A DNA stretch of 64,000 bases, taken from contig NZ_CP063813.1 of NCBI RefSeq assembly GCF_015277815.1, forward strand, positions 1,302,001 to 1,366,000. Reading direction: 5' to 3'. How positions within the stretch are numbered: the first letter of the stretch is position 1; the number at the start of each line of letters is the position of its first letter. Positions 17,725-33,287 of this stretch are shown piece after piece. Both the position numbers and the translations under genes were made by a program. The stretch comes from Microbacterium atlanticum. Its GTDB lineage: Bacteria > Actinomycetota > Actinomycetes > Actinomycetales > Microbacteriaceae. The notes below the pieces were generated by a model. The model was not told the origin of the DNA, did no database searches, and worked only from the letters and a program-made list of their open reading frames with translations.

Positions 17725-18950
17725 CGTGGCAGGATGACGCGGGACGCGACCTCGTGAAGAGCTTCGGCGCCCGAATGCAGATGTTCGTGCGCGGCGAGGG
17801 CTCGTACCTGTGGGATGCCGACGGCAAGCGCTACCTGGACTTCCTGGCCGGGATCGCGGTGGACTCGCTCGGCCACTCCCACCCGGTGTTCGTCGACGCG
17901 ATCTCGACGCAGGCGGCCACGCTGGCGCACGTCTCGAACTACTTCGCGACGCCGCCGCAGCTCGCACTCGCCGCGACGCTCAAGCGCCTGGCCGGCACCG
18001 GCGACACGGGCCGCGTGTACTTCGGCAACTCCGGCGCCGAGGCCAACGAGGCCGCGTTCAAGCTCGCCCGTCTGCACGGCGGCACCGACCGGCCGCGCAT
18101 CCTCGCGCTGCGCGACGCCTTCCACGGCCGCACCATGGGCACCCTCGCCCTCACCGGCAAGCCCTACATGCAGGAGCCCTTCCTCCCGATGACCCCCGGC
18201 GTGGAGTTCATCGACTCCACCGCGGAGGCGCTCGAGGCGGCGATGGACGATCGTGTTGCGGCGCTGTTCGTCGAGCCGGTCAAGGGCGAGGCGGGCGTGC
18301 TGCCGCTCCCGGACGGCTACCTCGCCGCGGCGCGCGAGATCACCCAGCGCCACGGCGCGCTGCTGATCGTCGACGAGATCCAGACCGGCGCGGGCCGCAC
18401 GGGGGAGTGGTTCGCCTTCCAGCACGAGGGCATCACGCCCGACGCCATCACCGTCGCCAAGGGCATCGGGGGTGGCTTCCCGATCGGCGCGCTCATCACC
18501 TTCGGCGAGGCCAGCGAGCTGTTCTACCCGGGCACGCACGGCTCGACCTTCGGCGGCAACGCCCTGGGCACCGCCGTCGCCGGCGCGGTCCTGGGCGAGA
18601 TCGAGCGGGCGGAGCTGGTCCGCAACGCCGCGGAGCGCGGCGCGCAGCTGCGTGAGGCCATCCTCGACATCGACTCGGAGCTGATCGACGGATGCCGCGG
18701 CCTCGGCCTGCTCCTCGGCATCGGTCTGCGGCATCCGGTCGCCAAGGCCCTCGTGGCGGCGGCGCAGGAGCACGGCCTGGTCATCAACGCACCGAACGAC
18801 GAGACGATCCGCCTGGTGCCGGCCCTGACGATCGGCGACGTCGAGATCGACGAGTTCGTGGAGCTCTTCACGGCTTCGCTGCGGACGGTCGAGGACGCGC
18901 TGGTGCTCGAGGGGTCGACGCCGGGCACGACGACGGAGGTCCCGGCATGA
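17721..18950 (+). CDS. argD: Acetylornithine aminotransferase
   Basis: 409-residue class III PLP aminotransferase. [19 protein letters not shown] binds the cofactor phosphate, [18 protein letters not shown] stacks on the ring, [19 protein letters not shown] holds the Asp to the pyridine nitrogen, and [13 protein letters not shown] contains the Schiff-base Lys. It converts N-acetylglutamate semialdehyde to N-acetylornithine and may also serve lysine biosynthesis as DapC. Overlaps argB by ATGA; argF starts within its last codon. Confidence 0.95.
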   Translation: MTWQDDAGRDLVKSFGARMQMFVRGEGSYLWDADGKRYLDFLAGIAVDSLGHSHPVFVDAISTQAATLAHVSNYFATPPQLALAATLKRLAGTGDTGRVYFGNSGAEANEAAFKLARLHGGTDRPRILALRDAFHGRTMGTLALTGKPYMQEPFLPMTPGVEFIDSTAEALEAAMDDRVAALFVEPVKGEAGVLPLPDGYLAAAREITQRHGALLIVDEIQTGAGRTGEWFAFQHEGITPDAITVAKGIGGGFPIGALITFGEASELFYPGTHGSTFGGNALGTAVAGAVLGEIERAELVRNAAERGAQLREAILDIDSELIDGCRGLGLLLGIGLRHPVAKALVAAAQEHGLVINAPNDETIRLVPALTIGDVEIDEFVELFTASLRTVEDALVLEGSTPGTTTEVPA

Positions 18951-19870
18951 CCCGCCATCTGCTGCGCGACGACGACCTGACGCAGTCCGAGCAGAACGAG
19001 ATCCTCGAGCTGGCCGTCGCGCTGAAGAAGGACCGTTGGAAGCTGAAGCCTCTCGCGGGCCCGCAGACCGTCGCGGTCATCTTCGACAAGTCCTCGACGC
19101 GCACGCGGGTGTCGTTCGCCGTGGGCATCGCCGACCTGGGCGGCTCGCCGCTCATCATCTCGACGGCGAACAGCCAGCTCGGCGGCAAGGAGACCCCCTC
19201 CGACACCGCGCGCGTGCTGGAGCGCCAGGTCGCGGCGATCGTGTGGCGGACCTACGCGCAGGCCGGGCTCGAGGAGATGGCGCGGGGGACCCGCGTGCCG
19301 GTGGTCAACGCGCTGAGTGACGACTTCCACCCCTGCCAGCTGCTCGCGGACCTGCTCACCATCAAGGAGCACAAGGGCGACCTCGAGGGCCTCACCCTCG
19401 CCTTCTTCGGCGACGGCATGTCGAACATGGCTCATTCGTACGTGCTCGCCGGCGTCACCGCGGGCATGCACGTGCGGGTCGCTTCGCCGGAAGCGTATGC
19501 GCCGCGGGACGACGTGATCGCCGACGCCGACCGGCGCGCCGCTGAGACCGGCGGCTCTGTGACGCTCTACACCGACCCGAACGAGGCGGCGGCCGGCGCC
19601 GATGTCGTCGTCACCGACACGTGGGTGTCGATGGGCAAGGAGGAGGAGAAGCTGGCCCGCCTCCGCGACCTCGGCGGCTACAAGGTGACGCAGGAGCTGA
19701 TGTCGCTCGCGCAGGACGACGCGATCTTCATCCACTGCCTGCCCGCCGACCGCGGCTACGAGGTCGACGCCGAGGTGATCGACGGGCCGCAGAGCGTCGT
19801 GTGGGACGAGGCCGAGAACCGGCTCCACGCCCAGAAGGCCCTGCTGGTCTGGCTTCTCCGCCAGGCCTGA
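18947..19870 (+). CDS. argF: Ornithine carbamoyltransferase
   Basis: 307 residues. The carbamoyl-phosphate loop FDKSSTRTRVSF (about residues 45-56), HPCQLLAD (about 128) and the ornithine-site motif HCLPADRG (about 264) are all present, so the enzyme should be active. Makes citrulline from ornithine. Starts at an ATGA overlap with argD. The usual next genes argR and argG are not found after it; instead a GTG-started membrane gene follows 78 nt later. Confidence 0.95.
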   Translation: MTRHLLRDDDLTQSEQNEILELAVALKKDRWKLKPLAGPQTVAVIFDKSSTRTRVSFAVGIADLGGSPLIISTANSQLGGKETPSDTARVLERQVAAIVWRTYAQAGLEEMARGTRVPVVNALSDDFHPCQLLADLLTIKEHKGDLEGLTLAFFGDGMSNMAHSYVLAGVTAGMHVRVASPEAYAPRDDVIADADRRAAETGGSVTLYTDPNEAAAGADVVVTDTWVSMGKEEEKLARLRDLGGYKVTQELMSLAQDDAIFIHCLPADRGYEVDAEVIDGPQSVVWDEAENRLHAQKALLVWLLRQA

Positions 19871-19948
19871 ACCCGCCGTCGCGATGAGGTCCCGATCGGT
19901 AGGCGCCTCGCGGCTCGGCTCCGCCGTGAGCCTGGTCGGAGGGCGGCC

Positions 19949-21076
19949 GTGAGCGAAGCGGGCCGCGTCGCCCTCGCGCGAGAGGGATGGGTCGCCTCGC
20001 GATGGACGCGCCTGAACCATGCCCCCCGCATCACCGGCGTGGACCTCGCCCGCGGGCTCGCTGTGCTCGGGATGTTCGCCGCGCACCTGCTGACGATCAC
20101 CGACGAGTTCGACATCGCCGAGCCCGAGACTTGGGTCGCGGTGGCGGAGGGGCGCTCCTCCATCCTGTTCGCCACGCTGGCGGGTGTGTCGATCGGCCTC
20201 ATGACCGGCGGACGCACGCCGCTTCCGCCCGACGCCCTCACCACCGCCCGCTACCGCATCGCGGTGCGGGCGTGCCTGCTGTGGGTGATCGGCGCCCTGC
20301 TCATCGCCACGACGGTGCCCGTGTTCGTGATCCTCCCCGCCTACGCGGTGCTGTTCCTTCTCGCCCTCCCGCTCACCGGCCTCCGCGCCCGCCCGCTCTT
20401 CGTCCTCGCCGGCGTCCTGGCCGTCACCATGCCGTTCGTGCAGGTCATCCTCGACGCGCTGCCGGTGTGGAACACAGCCCTCGGGGTGGAGGCATCCGTC
20501 GCCCTGGGCTGGCACTATCCGTTCACCACGTGGATCGCGTTCGTCGTCGCCGGGCTCGGTGTCGCGCGTGCGGGCGTCACCACGCTCTCGGTGCAGGGGC
20601 TGCTCGCAGCCGTGGGCATGGCGCTCGCGGCGGTCGGATACGGGCTGGATGCCGCGACCGGCTCGACCACCGCGGAGGAGGCGACCTCGTACGTCGGCGC
20701 CCTATGGACGGCGCGGCCGCACTCGACGGGTCTGCTCGAGGTCATCGGCTCGGGCGGCTTCGCGCTGTTCGCACTCGGAATCTGCCTCCTGGCGTGCCGG
20801 ACGGTGCTGGTGTGGGTGGTCCTGCCGCTCCGCGCGGTGGGTGCCATGCCGCTCACCGCCTACACGCTGCAGCTGGCGGTGTGGGCCGTCGTCGCCGCAC
20901 TGACGCTGGACCGCGTCGGCGACCTCACCGGATTCCGGGCGCTCGAGCCGTTCAGGCCCTTCGCGCTCGGCACCGTGGTGTTCTGCACCGCGTGGGCGCT
21001 GCTGGTCGGCCGCGGTCCCCTCGAGACGCTGCTCGATCGCGGCGCGCGCTTCGTGGCGCCCGGTCGCCGCCGGTGA
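19949..21076 (+). CDS. DUF418-type polytopic membrane protein
   Basis: 375 residues with about ten predicted membrane helices. [19 protein letters not shown] (residues about 28-46) is the acyltransferase-like N-terminal motif of DUF418/heparan-glucosaminide acetyltransferase relatives, and [15 protein letters not shown] near residue 300 is the typical C-terminal DUF418 segment. The function is unknown; a membrane acyl- or acetyl-transfer role is conjecture. It sits between argF and argH, where other actinobacteria often have argR/argG, without sequence link to arginine metabolism. GTG 19949 is used as start. Confidence 0.72.
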   Translation: MSEAGRVALAREGWVASRWTRLNHAPRITGVDLARGLAVLGMFAAHLLTITDEFDIAEPETWVAVAEGRSSILFATLAGVSIGLMTGGRTPLPPDALTTARYRIAVRACLLWVIGALLIATTVPVFVILPAYAVLFLLALPLTGLRARPLFVLAGVLAVTMPFVQVILDALPVWNTALGVEASVALGWHYPFTTWIAFVVAGLGVARAGVTTLSVQGLLAAVGMALAAVGYGLDAATGSTTAEEATSYVGALWTARPHSTGLLEVIGSGGFALFALGICLLACRTVLVWVVLPLRAVGAMPLTAYTLQLAVWAVVAALTLDRVGDLTGFRALEPFRPFALGTVVFCTAWALLVGRGPLETLLDRGARFVAPGRRR

Positions 21077-21207
21077 TCCGGCCATCTCGACGCTTCACGT
21101 GGCACGTCCGGCCGCTTCCGGGAGAGGATGCCACGACTCACGCCAGACGAGCGACGGATGCCGCGCCGGCGGCCACGCCGCGGACTCGAGGGGGCGGCCG
21201 CCGTCGC

Positions 21208-22650
<1,443 letters not shown>

Positions 22651-22711
22651 CGGCGGCGGCTGCGCGGCCGGCGGGGCCGGCAGGCGGATGCCGCACCCGG
22701 CGCGAGCGGGC

Positions 22712-23314
22712 CTACCAGATGGCCAGCCGCACCAGGCCCGCGACGAGGCAGGCCCACACCAGACTCGCCAGCGTGCCGATGATGAAACGCTCTCGCGCCT
22801 CGGCCGCCGCGAGTTCGGAGAACCGGCCGATGCCCTTGAGAGCGACGATCACGGCGATCGCCTCGGGGAACCCGGCGATGATGCCGAGCGCGACCGCGAC
22901 CCGCTCGAGGTAGCCGATCGTGGTGCCGCCGCGCATGACCTCGCGCACGGCCCCGTCCGTCTCGGAGCCGATGACTCCGGGCGCTGACGGCGCACGCAGC
23001 AGGATCCCGCCGTTGTCGCCCTCCTCCACGCGGCCGTGGCTGGCTGCGTCCAGCACCCGACGGGTGATCGGGTTGCCGCCGAGGACGGCGAGCGCGGTGC
23101 CGAGCAGCGCGATTCCCAGGCCGACCAGGAGCGGCACGTTGAGGGGGGAGACGACCACGACCAGAAGACAGAGGACCACCAGCACCGCGGCGGCGATGAG
23201 GGGGAGGTCCGCCGGCTTGCGCAGGCTGATGACCACGAGCACCAGCGCCCCGCACAGGGCGAGGAACAGGAAGATCGAGAGCGCGGCGACCAGCAGCACG
23301 TCGGGGGACACCAT
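22712..23314 (-). CDS. Membrane protein, partner of the SatD-like gene
   Basis: 200 residues with about four to five membrane helices: 5-30, 38-58, 60-80, then an Asp/Gly-rich loop (VEEGDNGG) and a C-terminal pair. The segment TIGYLERVAVALGIIAGFPE, followed by KGIGRFSEL and RFIIGTLASLVWAC, resembles the C-terminal end of DUF3307-type proteins, known partners of SatD proteins in other phyla. The start ATG 23314 is 5 nt after the stop of the upstream gene, so they form a two-gene operon. No transport or enzyme motif is recognisable. Confidence 0.65.
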   Translation of the reverse strand: MVSPDVLLVAALSIFLFLALCGALVLVVISLRKPADLPLIAAAVLVVLCLLVVVVSPLNVPLLVGLGIALLGTALAVLGGNPITRRVLDAASHGRVEEGDNGGILLRAPSAPGVIGSETDGAVREVMRGGTTIGYLERVAVALGIIAGFPEAIAVIVALKGIGRFSELAAAEARERFIIGTLASLVWACLVAGLVRLAIW

Positions 23315-23319
23315 GGCGC

Positions 23320-23967
23320 TCAGTCTGGCATGGACGCCCGACGTCGCTCCGGGGCCCGCGCCGGATCGTCGGCGGAGGCGTCCAGTCGCTGCAGCACGCG
23401 GATCAGCGCCGGCACGGCGGCCTCTTCGACCCGGAGGCCGGCGGACTTCACCCGCAGGCTCACCGCTGCTTCCGAGATCCCGAGCAGCTCGGCGACATCC
23501 CGCTGGGTCCGCTCCGCGGTCAGCAGGTCGTACACCTCCCACCCCTCCGTCGTGCGACGGTCCCGCAGTTCGACGAGGAGCCGCACGAGGGCTTCCGCGT
23601 CAGTGGCGGCGGCGTCGTCGACGGCGGCGGTGAGCGCGAGCCGGGTCGGGGTCTTCTTGGCGCGCTCGACGGCGTCGCGGGCGTGCACGAACGCCGCGCC
23701 CCGACCCGCGCGCACGCTGTCGGGAAGGGGTGTCTCGACGGCGCCGACGCCGATGCCGACAGCCCACCGCTGAGATCTGGTGAGCTCCAGCGCGACCTCG
23801 AGCGCCGCCTGAGCGTCTTCGAGCGCGAGCTGGATCTCGTCCCCTGCGGTGCGCTCGGGGGCGAGAGTGATGTCTGCGTCGGCCAGCGTCTGGACCGCTC
23901 GGATCGCTTGGGGCACGAGGTCGGTTCCCGCACGGCTGTCGCGCTGATCAGCGGTGATGACGAACAT
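23320..23967 (-). CDS. SatD-like protein with C-terminal helix-turn-helix
   Basis: 215 residues. The N-terminal part looks like the SatD family: MFVITADQRDSR at the start, GDEIQ at 42-46, GIGVG at 71-75 and AAFVHARDAVERAKK at 91-105, an arrangement reminiscent of nucleotidyl-cyclase/GGDEF folds (GDEFQ, R-x-GIG). Residues 153-175 (TQRDVAELLGISEAAVSLRV) form a sigma-r4/MarR-like HTH. So a sensor or cyclase-like module is fused to a DNA-binding one. Product and ligand are unknown. Two dyads overlap its probable promoter, which suggests autoregulation. The start is ATG 23967. Confidence 0.65.
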   Translation of the reverse strand: MFVITADQRDSRAGTDLVPQAIRAVQTLADADITLAPERTAGDEIQLALEDAQAALEVALELTRSQRWAVGIGVGAVETPLPDSVRAGRGAAFVHARDAVERAKKTPTRLALTAAVDDAAATDAEALVRLLVELRDRRTTEGWEVYDLLTAERTQRDVAELLGISEAAVSLRVKSAGLRVEEAAVPALIRVLQRLDASADDPARAPERRRASMPD

Positions 23968-23985
23968 GAGGAGCCTTTGGTCTGA

Positions 23986-24006
23986 AAACTGAAGTCGGCT
24001 CAGTTT
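23986..24006. promoter_or_regulatory. Inverted repeat overlapping the SatD-like gene promoter
   Basis: AAACTGA (23986-23992), a 7-nt spacer, TCAGTTT (24000-24006). Perfect and low in GC for this genome. The minus-strand reading TAAACT (24002-24007), with TTACGC 17 nt upstream of it (24025-24030), would be the -10 and -35 of the SatD-like gene, so a bound repressor would block it. Confidence 0.55.
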
Positions 24007-24041
24007 AGCGTGCAGACTCAACAGGCGTAAGTCTCCACGCT
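24007..24041. promoter_or_regulatory. Second, larger dyad in the satD-tyrS intergenic region
   Basis: AGCGTG-C-AGACT at 24007-24018 is inverted as AGTCT-C-CACGCT at 24030-24041 (11 bp with one C-C mismatch, 11-nt centre). It abuts the first dyad exactly. It could be a second operator or an mRNA hairpin. Confidence 0.5.
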
Positions 24042-24123
24042 CAATGACGGCGAGATATGCCTGTGGGCTTGATCCGAGGATCGCGCCCGCGAACCCGGAC
24101 GCGGGGCCCCGCATGCCCGCTGA

Positions 24124-24129
24124 TAGCCT
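24124..24129 (+). promoter_or_regulatory. -10 box for tyrS
   Basis: TAGCCT, 7 nt before GTG 24137, with no ribosome site; no T-box leader is present. Confidence 0.5.
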
Positions 24130-24136
24130 GAAACGC

Positions 24137-25438
24137 GTGTCTGAAACCGTCGTGAGCGCGACCGCGCCCGCCAACGACCCGACGTTCGAGAACGTGTGGG
24201 ACGAGATCGTGTGGCGAGGGCTCGTGCACGTGTCCACCGATCAGGAGGCGCTGCGCGCCCTTCTCGGCGGGGAGCCGGTGACGTACTACTGCGGCTTCGA
24301 TCCGACGGCGCCCAGCCTGCACCTGGGCAACCTCGTCCAGCTGCTCACGATGCGCCGCCTTCAGCTCGCCGGTCACAAGCCGCTGGGGCTCGTCGGCGGA
24401 TCCACCGGCCTCGTGGGCGACCCGCGGCCGTCTGCGGAGCGCACCCTGAACACCAAGGAGACCGTCGCCGAGTGGGTCGGCTACCTGCGTTCCCAGGTCG
24501 AGCGCTTCCTGAGCTTCGACGGCGACAACGCCGCGCGCATCGTCAACAATCTCGACTGGACCGCGCCGTTGAGCGCCATCGACTTCCTGCGCGAGATCGG
24601 GAAGCACTACCGCGTGGGCACGATGCTCAAGAAGGACGCGGTCGCGGCGCGCCTGAACTCCGACGCGGGCATCAGCTACACCGAGTTCAGCTACCAGATC
24701 CTGCAGGGCCTGGACTACCTCGAGTTGTACCGTCAGTACGGCTGCGTGCTGCAGACCGGCGGCAGTGATCAGTGGGGGAATCTCACCAGCGGCACCGACC
24801 TCATCCACCGCGTCGAAGGCACGCACGTCCATGCCATCGGGACGCCGCTCATCACCAACAGCGACGGCACGAAGTTCGGCAAGAGCGAGGGCAACGCCAT
24901 CTGGCTCGATGCCGCGATGTGCAGCCCGTACCGGATGTACCAGTTCTGGCTCAACACCGACGACGCCGACGTCATCCAGCGCCTGAAGATCTTCACGTTC
25001 CTGACGCGCGCCGAGATCGAGGACTACGAGCGCCTCGTGGCCGACGAGCCGTTCCGCCGCGCAGCCCAGAAGCGCCTCGCGCTGGAGGTCACCACCTTCG
25101 TGCACGGCACGGATGCCACGGCCGCCGTGGTCGCGGCATCCGAAGCGCTCTTCGGCCAGGGCGATCTGACGTCGCTCGACGCCGCGACGCTGCGTCACGC
25201 GCTGGACGAGCTGCCGAACGCGTCCGTGCCGGCCGGGACTCCCGTGGTGCAGGCGCTCGTCGACACCGGTCTCGTGGGCAGCCTCTCGGAGGGTCGCCGG
25301 GCGATCGCGCAGGGCGGAGTGTCTCTGGACGGAGTCAAGGTCGACGACGACTCGGCCGTCGTGACCGGTGGCCTGCCAGGCGGGGTGTCCGTGCTGCGAC
25401 GCGGCAAGAAGACGCTCGCGGGTGTGCTCGTCCACTGA
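24137..25438 (+). CDS. tyrS: Tyrosine-tRNA ligase
   Basis: 433-residue class I synthetase of the bacterial TyrRS type. YYCGFDPTAPSLHLGNL holds the HIGH-like motif (HLGN at 62-65), VGGSTGLVGDPRP follows, and GTKFGKSEGNAIWL carries the KMSKS-like KFGKS loop (about residue 240). The C-terminal 70 residues (LVGSLSEGRRAIAQGGVSLDG) form an S4 RNA-binding domain that binds the tRNA. The start codon GTG 24137 (VSETVV) follows the TAGCCT box; the longer frame begins inside the divergent promoter region. Confidence 0.95.
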   Translation: MSETVVSATAPANDPTFENVWDEIVWRGLVHVSTDQEALRALLGGEPVTYYCGFDPTAPSLHLGNLVQLLTMRRLQLAGHKPLGLVGGSTGLVGDPRPSAERTLNTKETVAEWVGYLRSQVERFLSFDGDNAARIVNNLDWTAPLSAIDFLREIGKHYRVGTMLKKDAVAARLNSDAGISYTEFSYQILQGLDYLELYRQYGCVLQTGGSDQWGNLTSGTDLIHRVEGTHVHAIGTPLITNSDGTKFGKSEGNAIWLDAAMCSPYRMYQFWLNTDDADVIQRLKIFTFLTRAEIEDYERLVADEPFRRAAQKRLALEVTTFVHGTDATAAVVAASEALFGQGDLTSLDAATLRHALDELPNASVPAGTPVVQALVDTGLVGSLSEGRRAIAQGGVSLDGVKVDDDSAVVTGGLPGGVSVLRRGKKTLAGVLVH

Positions 25439-25484
25439 GCCGGCGGCCGTGCGCCCGCTCGCGCCGACCATGAAGGGGTGACGG

Positions 25485-26294
25485 ATGCCGTTCACTCCGA
25501 GTCATGCCGTCATCGCGCTGCCCTTCCTCCGCACGCCGCTCGTGCCCGCCGCGATCGCGATCGGCGCGATGACTCCCGACCTGCCGCTTTTCGTGCGGGC
25601 GCTTCCGCTGCACTACGGGCTCACGCACTCGCCGGCATGGCTGCCCGTGACGATCGCGGTGGCCTTCGTCCTCCTGCTCGTGTGGCGCTGCCTTCTGCGT
25701 CCGGCTGCGCGGGAGCTCGCACCGCGCCGGCTCGCTGTGCGCCTGCCCGCGTCGTGGGATGCCGGAGCGGGCGCCGCCCTCCGCGAGACGCTCGGGGGTG
25801 CTCCGGGCGACCGGCGCGGAGGGTGGCCGGGTCTCCTGCTGCTCGTGGCGTCGCTCGCGATCGGGGTCGTGAGCCACATCGTGTGGGATTTCTTCACCCA
25901 CGAGGGCCGGTGGGGGACGACGGCGATCCCGGCGTTGGCGGATGATTGGGGCCCGCTCCCGGGGTTCCGCTGGCTCCAGCACGGATCGAGCGTCATCGGG
26001 CTTGCGGTGATCGGGGCGTGGATGGTGGTGTGGCTCGCGCGGCGTCGGACAGCGGCAGCCCCGGTCCATGTGCTGCCGGGCTGGGTCCGCTGGACGTGGT
26101 GGGCGTCGCTTCCCGTCGTGCTCCTGGTCGCGTGGCTGTGGGGGCTCGCCGTGTACGGCGGGCTCGACCATGAGTTCACCGCGGCGCACCTGGGATATCG
26201 CGTGCTCCCCCCGGCGTGTGCCATCTGGGGTGCCGCGACCGTCGCGCTCTGCCTCGTCGTGCAGGTGCGCCGGGCGCGGATCGCGGCTCCCTGA
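25485..26294 (+). CDS. DUF4184 family membrane protein
   Basis: 269 residues. It begins MPFTPSHAVIALPFLRTPLVP, the conserved opening of DUF4184 proteins, followed by GAMTPDLPLF. Further on VSHIVWDFFTHEGRWGT (about residues 127-143) has His and Asp residues typical of the YdjM/phospholipase-C-like zinc membrane-hydrolase group. About six membrane helices are predicted. The function is not established. It is 46 nt after tyrS with no recognisable promoter, so it may be co-transcribed. Confidence 0.75.
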   Translation: MPFTPSHAVIALPFLRTPLVPAAIAIGAMTPDLPLFVRALPLHYGLTHSPAWLPVTIAVAFVLLLVWRCLLRPAARELAPRRLAVRLPASWDAGAGAALRETLGGAPGDRRGGWPGLLLLVASLAIGVVSHIVWDFFTHEGRWGTTAIPALADDWGPLPGFRWLQHGSSVIGLAVIGAWMVVWLARRRTAAAPVHVLPGWVRWTWWASLPVVLLVAWLWGLAVYGGLDHEFTAAHLGYRVLPPACAIWGAATVALCLVVQVRRARIAAP

Positions 26295-26389
26295 CCCCGG
26301 CGGTGCTGGCTGCCGCGGTCGTCGGCGGGTCGGGATTCCGCATGAGGACGCCGATCAGCACGCGCGACACGCCCGGGATGCGAGGCGGA

Positions 26390-26419
26390 TTCGACGACCC
26401 GGCCGAGCGCACGTAAAGT
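26390..26419 (+). promoter_or_regulatory. Possible distal rRNA promoter P1
   Basis: TTCGAC (26390-26395), 18-nt spacer, TAAAGT (26414-26419). Acceptable but not consensus; about 175 nt upstream of the stronger promoter. Confidence 0.35.
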
Positions 26420-26565
26420 ATTCCTTGTTCGCCCCAAAGGGTAGAGCGGAGGCCGGAAGGCCTGGCTCCCCTCAAGCAGCGGACCACCTCCCACACACTG
26501 ATCTGCGCAGCAGATCGTCCGCTCGTCGGATGCGTGGGGGACTCGCTCGAAGGGCTCCGGTCAGT

Positions 26566-26594
26566 TTGACGGAACGGCTTCGGGGAGATAAGAT
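26566..26594 (+). promoter_or_regulatory. Main rRNA operon promoter
   Basis: TTGACG (26566-26571), exactly 17 nt, TAAGAT (26589-26594): near-consensus sigma-70 elements. The predicted start is near 26601, leaving a 240-nt leader before the 16S gene. Confidence 0.8.
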
Positions 26595-26655
26595 AGTGAA
26601 GTTGCCCAGCCGGGGCAGCAGGGTCTGCGACTCTCTGCTGGCTGGTGCGTCCGAT

Positions 26656-26689
26656 CTTTGAGAACTCAACAGCGTGCACTTGTCAAATG
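26656..26689 (+). promoter_or_regulatory. rRNA leader antitermination box and 16S processing arm
   Basis: CTTTGAGAACTCAACAG (26656-26672) is the boxA-type element of actinobacterial rRNA leaders and recurs in the 16S-23S spacer. TGTCAAATG (26681-26689) is complementary to CATTTGACA (28439-28447) after the 16S gene and would form the RNase III stem enclosing pre-16S RNA. The leader beyond it (26690-26840) has no gene and is unusually AT-rich, with several T-runs. Confidence 0.7.
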
Positions 26690-26840
26690 CCAATTTTTTT
26701 CTCTGTCGACCGGTTTTTTCGGTTGGTGGGGGTCTTTTTTGGATCAATTCATGGATGTCAGTTTGATATTCGTTTTTGGTCATGGTTGAACTCGTCTGCT
26801 GGTGAACTGTTTTCCCGGTTTCTGGTGGGCATCATTTTTT

Positions 26841-31901
<5,061 letters not shown>

Positions 31902-32009
31902 GCCCTCGCTGGTGCCCGCGTCCACTGAGTGGTTCCCGATGTACGGTCGGAAACCAAACAACAACAAAACAGCAGACTTGTCGTTGTGCATGACTGAAAC
32001 ATCAACAGA
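31902..32009 (+). promoter_or_regulatory. 23S-5S spacer with 23S processing arm
   Basis: CGCGTCCACTG at 31917-31927 pairs perfectly with CAGTGGACGCG at 28663-28673, closing the pre-23S stem. The remainder is A-rich (AACAACAAAACAGCAG). No tRNA or protein gene. Confidence 0.7.
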
Positions 32010-32126
32010 GTTTCGGCGGCCATAGCGAGAGGGAAACGCCCGGTCCCATTCCGAACCCGGAAGCTAAGCCTCTCAGCGCCGATGGTACTGCAGGGGGGAC
32101 CCTGTGGGAGAGTAGGACACCGCCGG
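32010..32126 (+). rRNA. rrf: 5S ribosomal RNA
   Basis: About 117 nt: GTTTCGGCGGCCATAGCG at the 5' end pairs with CACCGCCGGAC at the 3' end (helix I). The conserved CGAACCCGGAAGCTAAGCC and GGGAGAGTAGGACACC segments are present. It is the last gene of the single rRNA operon in the window. Confidence 0.96.
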
Positions 32127-32138
32127 ACACCCATTACA

Positions 32139-32176
32139 CGGAATGGCCACCCAACGCAGGGTGGCCATTCCGCGTT
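32139..32176 (+). terminator. rRNA operon terminator
   Basis: CGGAATGGCCACCC (32139-32152) pairs with GGGTGGCCATTCCG (32159-32172), a perfect 14-bp stem with a 6-nt AACGCA loop, followed by CGTT. Only 13 nt after the 5S gene. Confidence 0.88.
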
Positions 32177-32198
32177 AAGGCGTGCATTCGTCCCTCGG

Positions 32199-32204
32199 TA
32201 GACT
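32199..32204 (+). promoter_or_regulatory. -10 box for dapE
   Basis: TAGACT 6 nt before ATG 32211. TTAAGG at 32175-32180 (18 nt upstream) could be the -35 and abuts the rRNA terminator. Confidence 0.6.
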
Positions 32205-32210
32205 CGAGGG

Positions 32211-33287
32211 ATGCCGCCGCTGGATCCCTCCCTGTCCGCCGTCGACCTCACACGCGCCATCTGCGACATCCCGAGCGTGTCCGGCGATGAGAAGACTCTC
32301 GCGGATGCGATCTTCGACACCGTCTCACCGCTGCCGCACCTCGACGTCTATCGGGACGGCGACACGATCGTCGCCCGCACCGACCTCGGCCGGGCGCAGC
32401 GCGTCGTGATCGCCGGGCATATCGACACCGTGCCCATCAACGGCAACGTGCCCACGAAGGACATCGACGTCGACGGGCAGCCGTTCCTCTGGGGCCGGGG
32501 CACCGTCGACATGAAGGCCGGCGTCGCGGTGCAGCTCAAGCTCGCGGTCGAGCTGGCCGCACCTCGCGTCGACATCACCTGGATGTGGTACGACCACGAG
32601 GAGGTCGACGCCGACCTCAACGGACTCACCCGGCTGGCCCGAACCCGTCCCGACCTCTTCGCCGGCGACTTCGCCATTCTCGGCGAGCCGTCCAATGGCG
32701 AGGTCGAAGGCGGCTGCAACGGCAACCTGCGAGCGATCGTGCGCACCTCCGGCGTCCGAGCCCACAGCGCGCGGGCGTGGATCGGCGAGAACGCGATCCA
32801 CAAGGCCGCCCCGGTCCTCAACCGCCTCGCGGAATACCGCCCGCGAGAGGTCGAAGTGGAAGGACTCGTGTACCGGGAGGGCTTGAACGCCGTCCGCATC
32901 GGCGGGGGCGTCGCCGGGAACGTGATCCCGGATCTGTGCGAGGTCGAGGTCAACTACCGCTTCGCGCCGAGTCGTGACGTCGCCGAGGCCGAACGCCACG
33001 TGCGCGATGTCCTCGCCGGGTTCGACGTCCAGATCGTGGACGCCGCCGCCGGCGCCCGTCCGGGCCTCGATGCCGCGCTCGCCCAGGAGTTCCTCGCCGC
33101 CGTCGGAGCCGAGCCGCGCCCCAAGTACGGATGGACCGACGTCGCGCGCTTCAGCGCGCTCGGCGTTCCTGCGGTGAACTATGGCCCCGGCGACCCGCAC
33201 CTCGCCCATCACGACGAGGAGCGCGTGGCCATCTCGCAGATCGAAGCGGTCGAGCGAGGCTTGCGCTCGTGGCTGAGCGCGAGCTGA
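32211..33287 (+). CDS. dapE: Succinyl-diaminopimelate desuccinylase
   Basis: 358-residue M20 zinc amidohydrolase that removes succinate from N-succinyl-L,L-diaminopimelate in the lysine and cell-wall DAP pathway. Metal-site motifs: VIAGHIDTVPI (His and Asp, about residues 65-75), GRGTVDMKAGVAV (about 95-107), YDHEEVDADLNG (general base Glu, about 130) and LGEPSNGEVEGGCNGN. The final metal His is in DPHLAHHDEE near residue 335. The dimerisation domain lies in the middle (VRTSGVRAHSARAW). It overlaps the next start by 19 nt. Confidence 0.93.
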   Translation: MPPLDPSLSAVDLTRAICDIPSVSGDEKTLADAIFDTVSPLPHLDVYRDGDTIVARTDLGRAQRVVIAGHIDTVPINGNVPTKDIDVDGQPFLWGRGTVDMKAGVAVQLKLAVELAAPRVDITWMWYDHEEVDADLNGLTRLARTRPDLFAGDFAILGEPSNGEVEGGCNGNLRAIVRTSGVRAHSARAWIGENAIHKAAPVLNRLAEYRPREVEVEGLVYREGLNAVRIGGGVAGNVIPDLCEVEVNYRFAPSRDVAEAERHVRDVLAGFDVQIVDAAAGARPGLDAALAQEFLAAVGAEPRPKYGWTDVARFSALGVPAVNYGPGDPHLAHHDEERVAISQIEAVERGLRSWLSAS

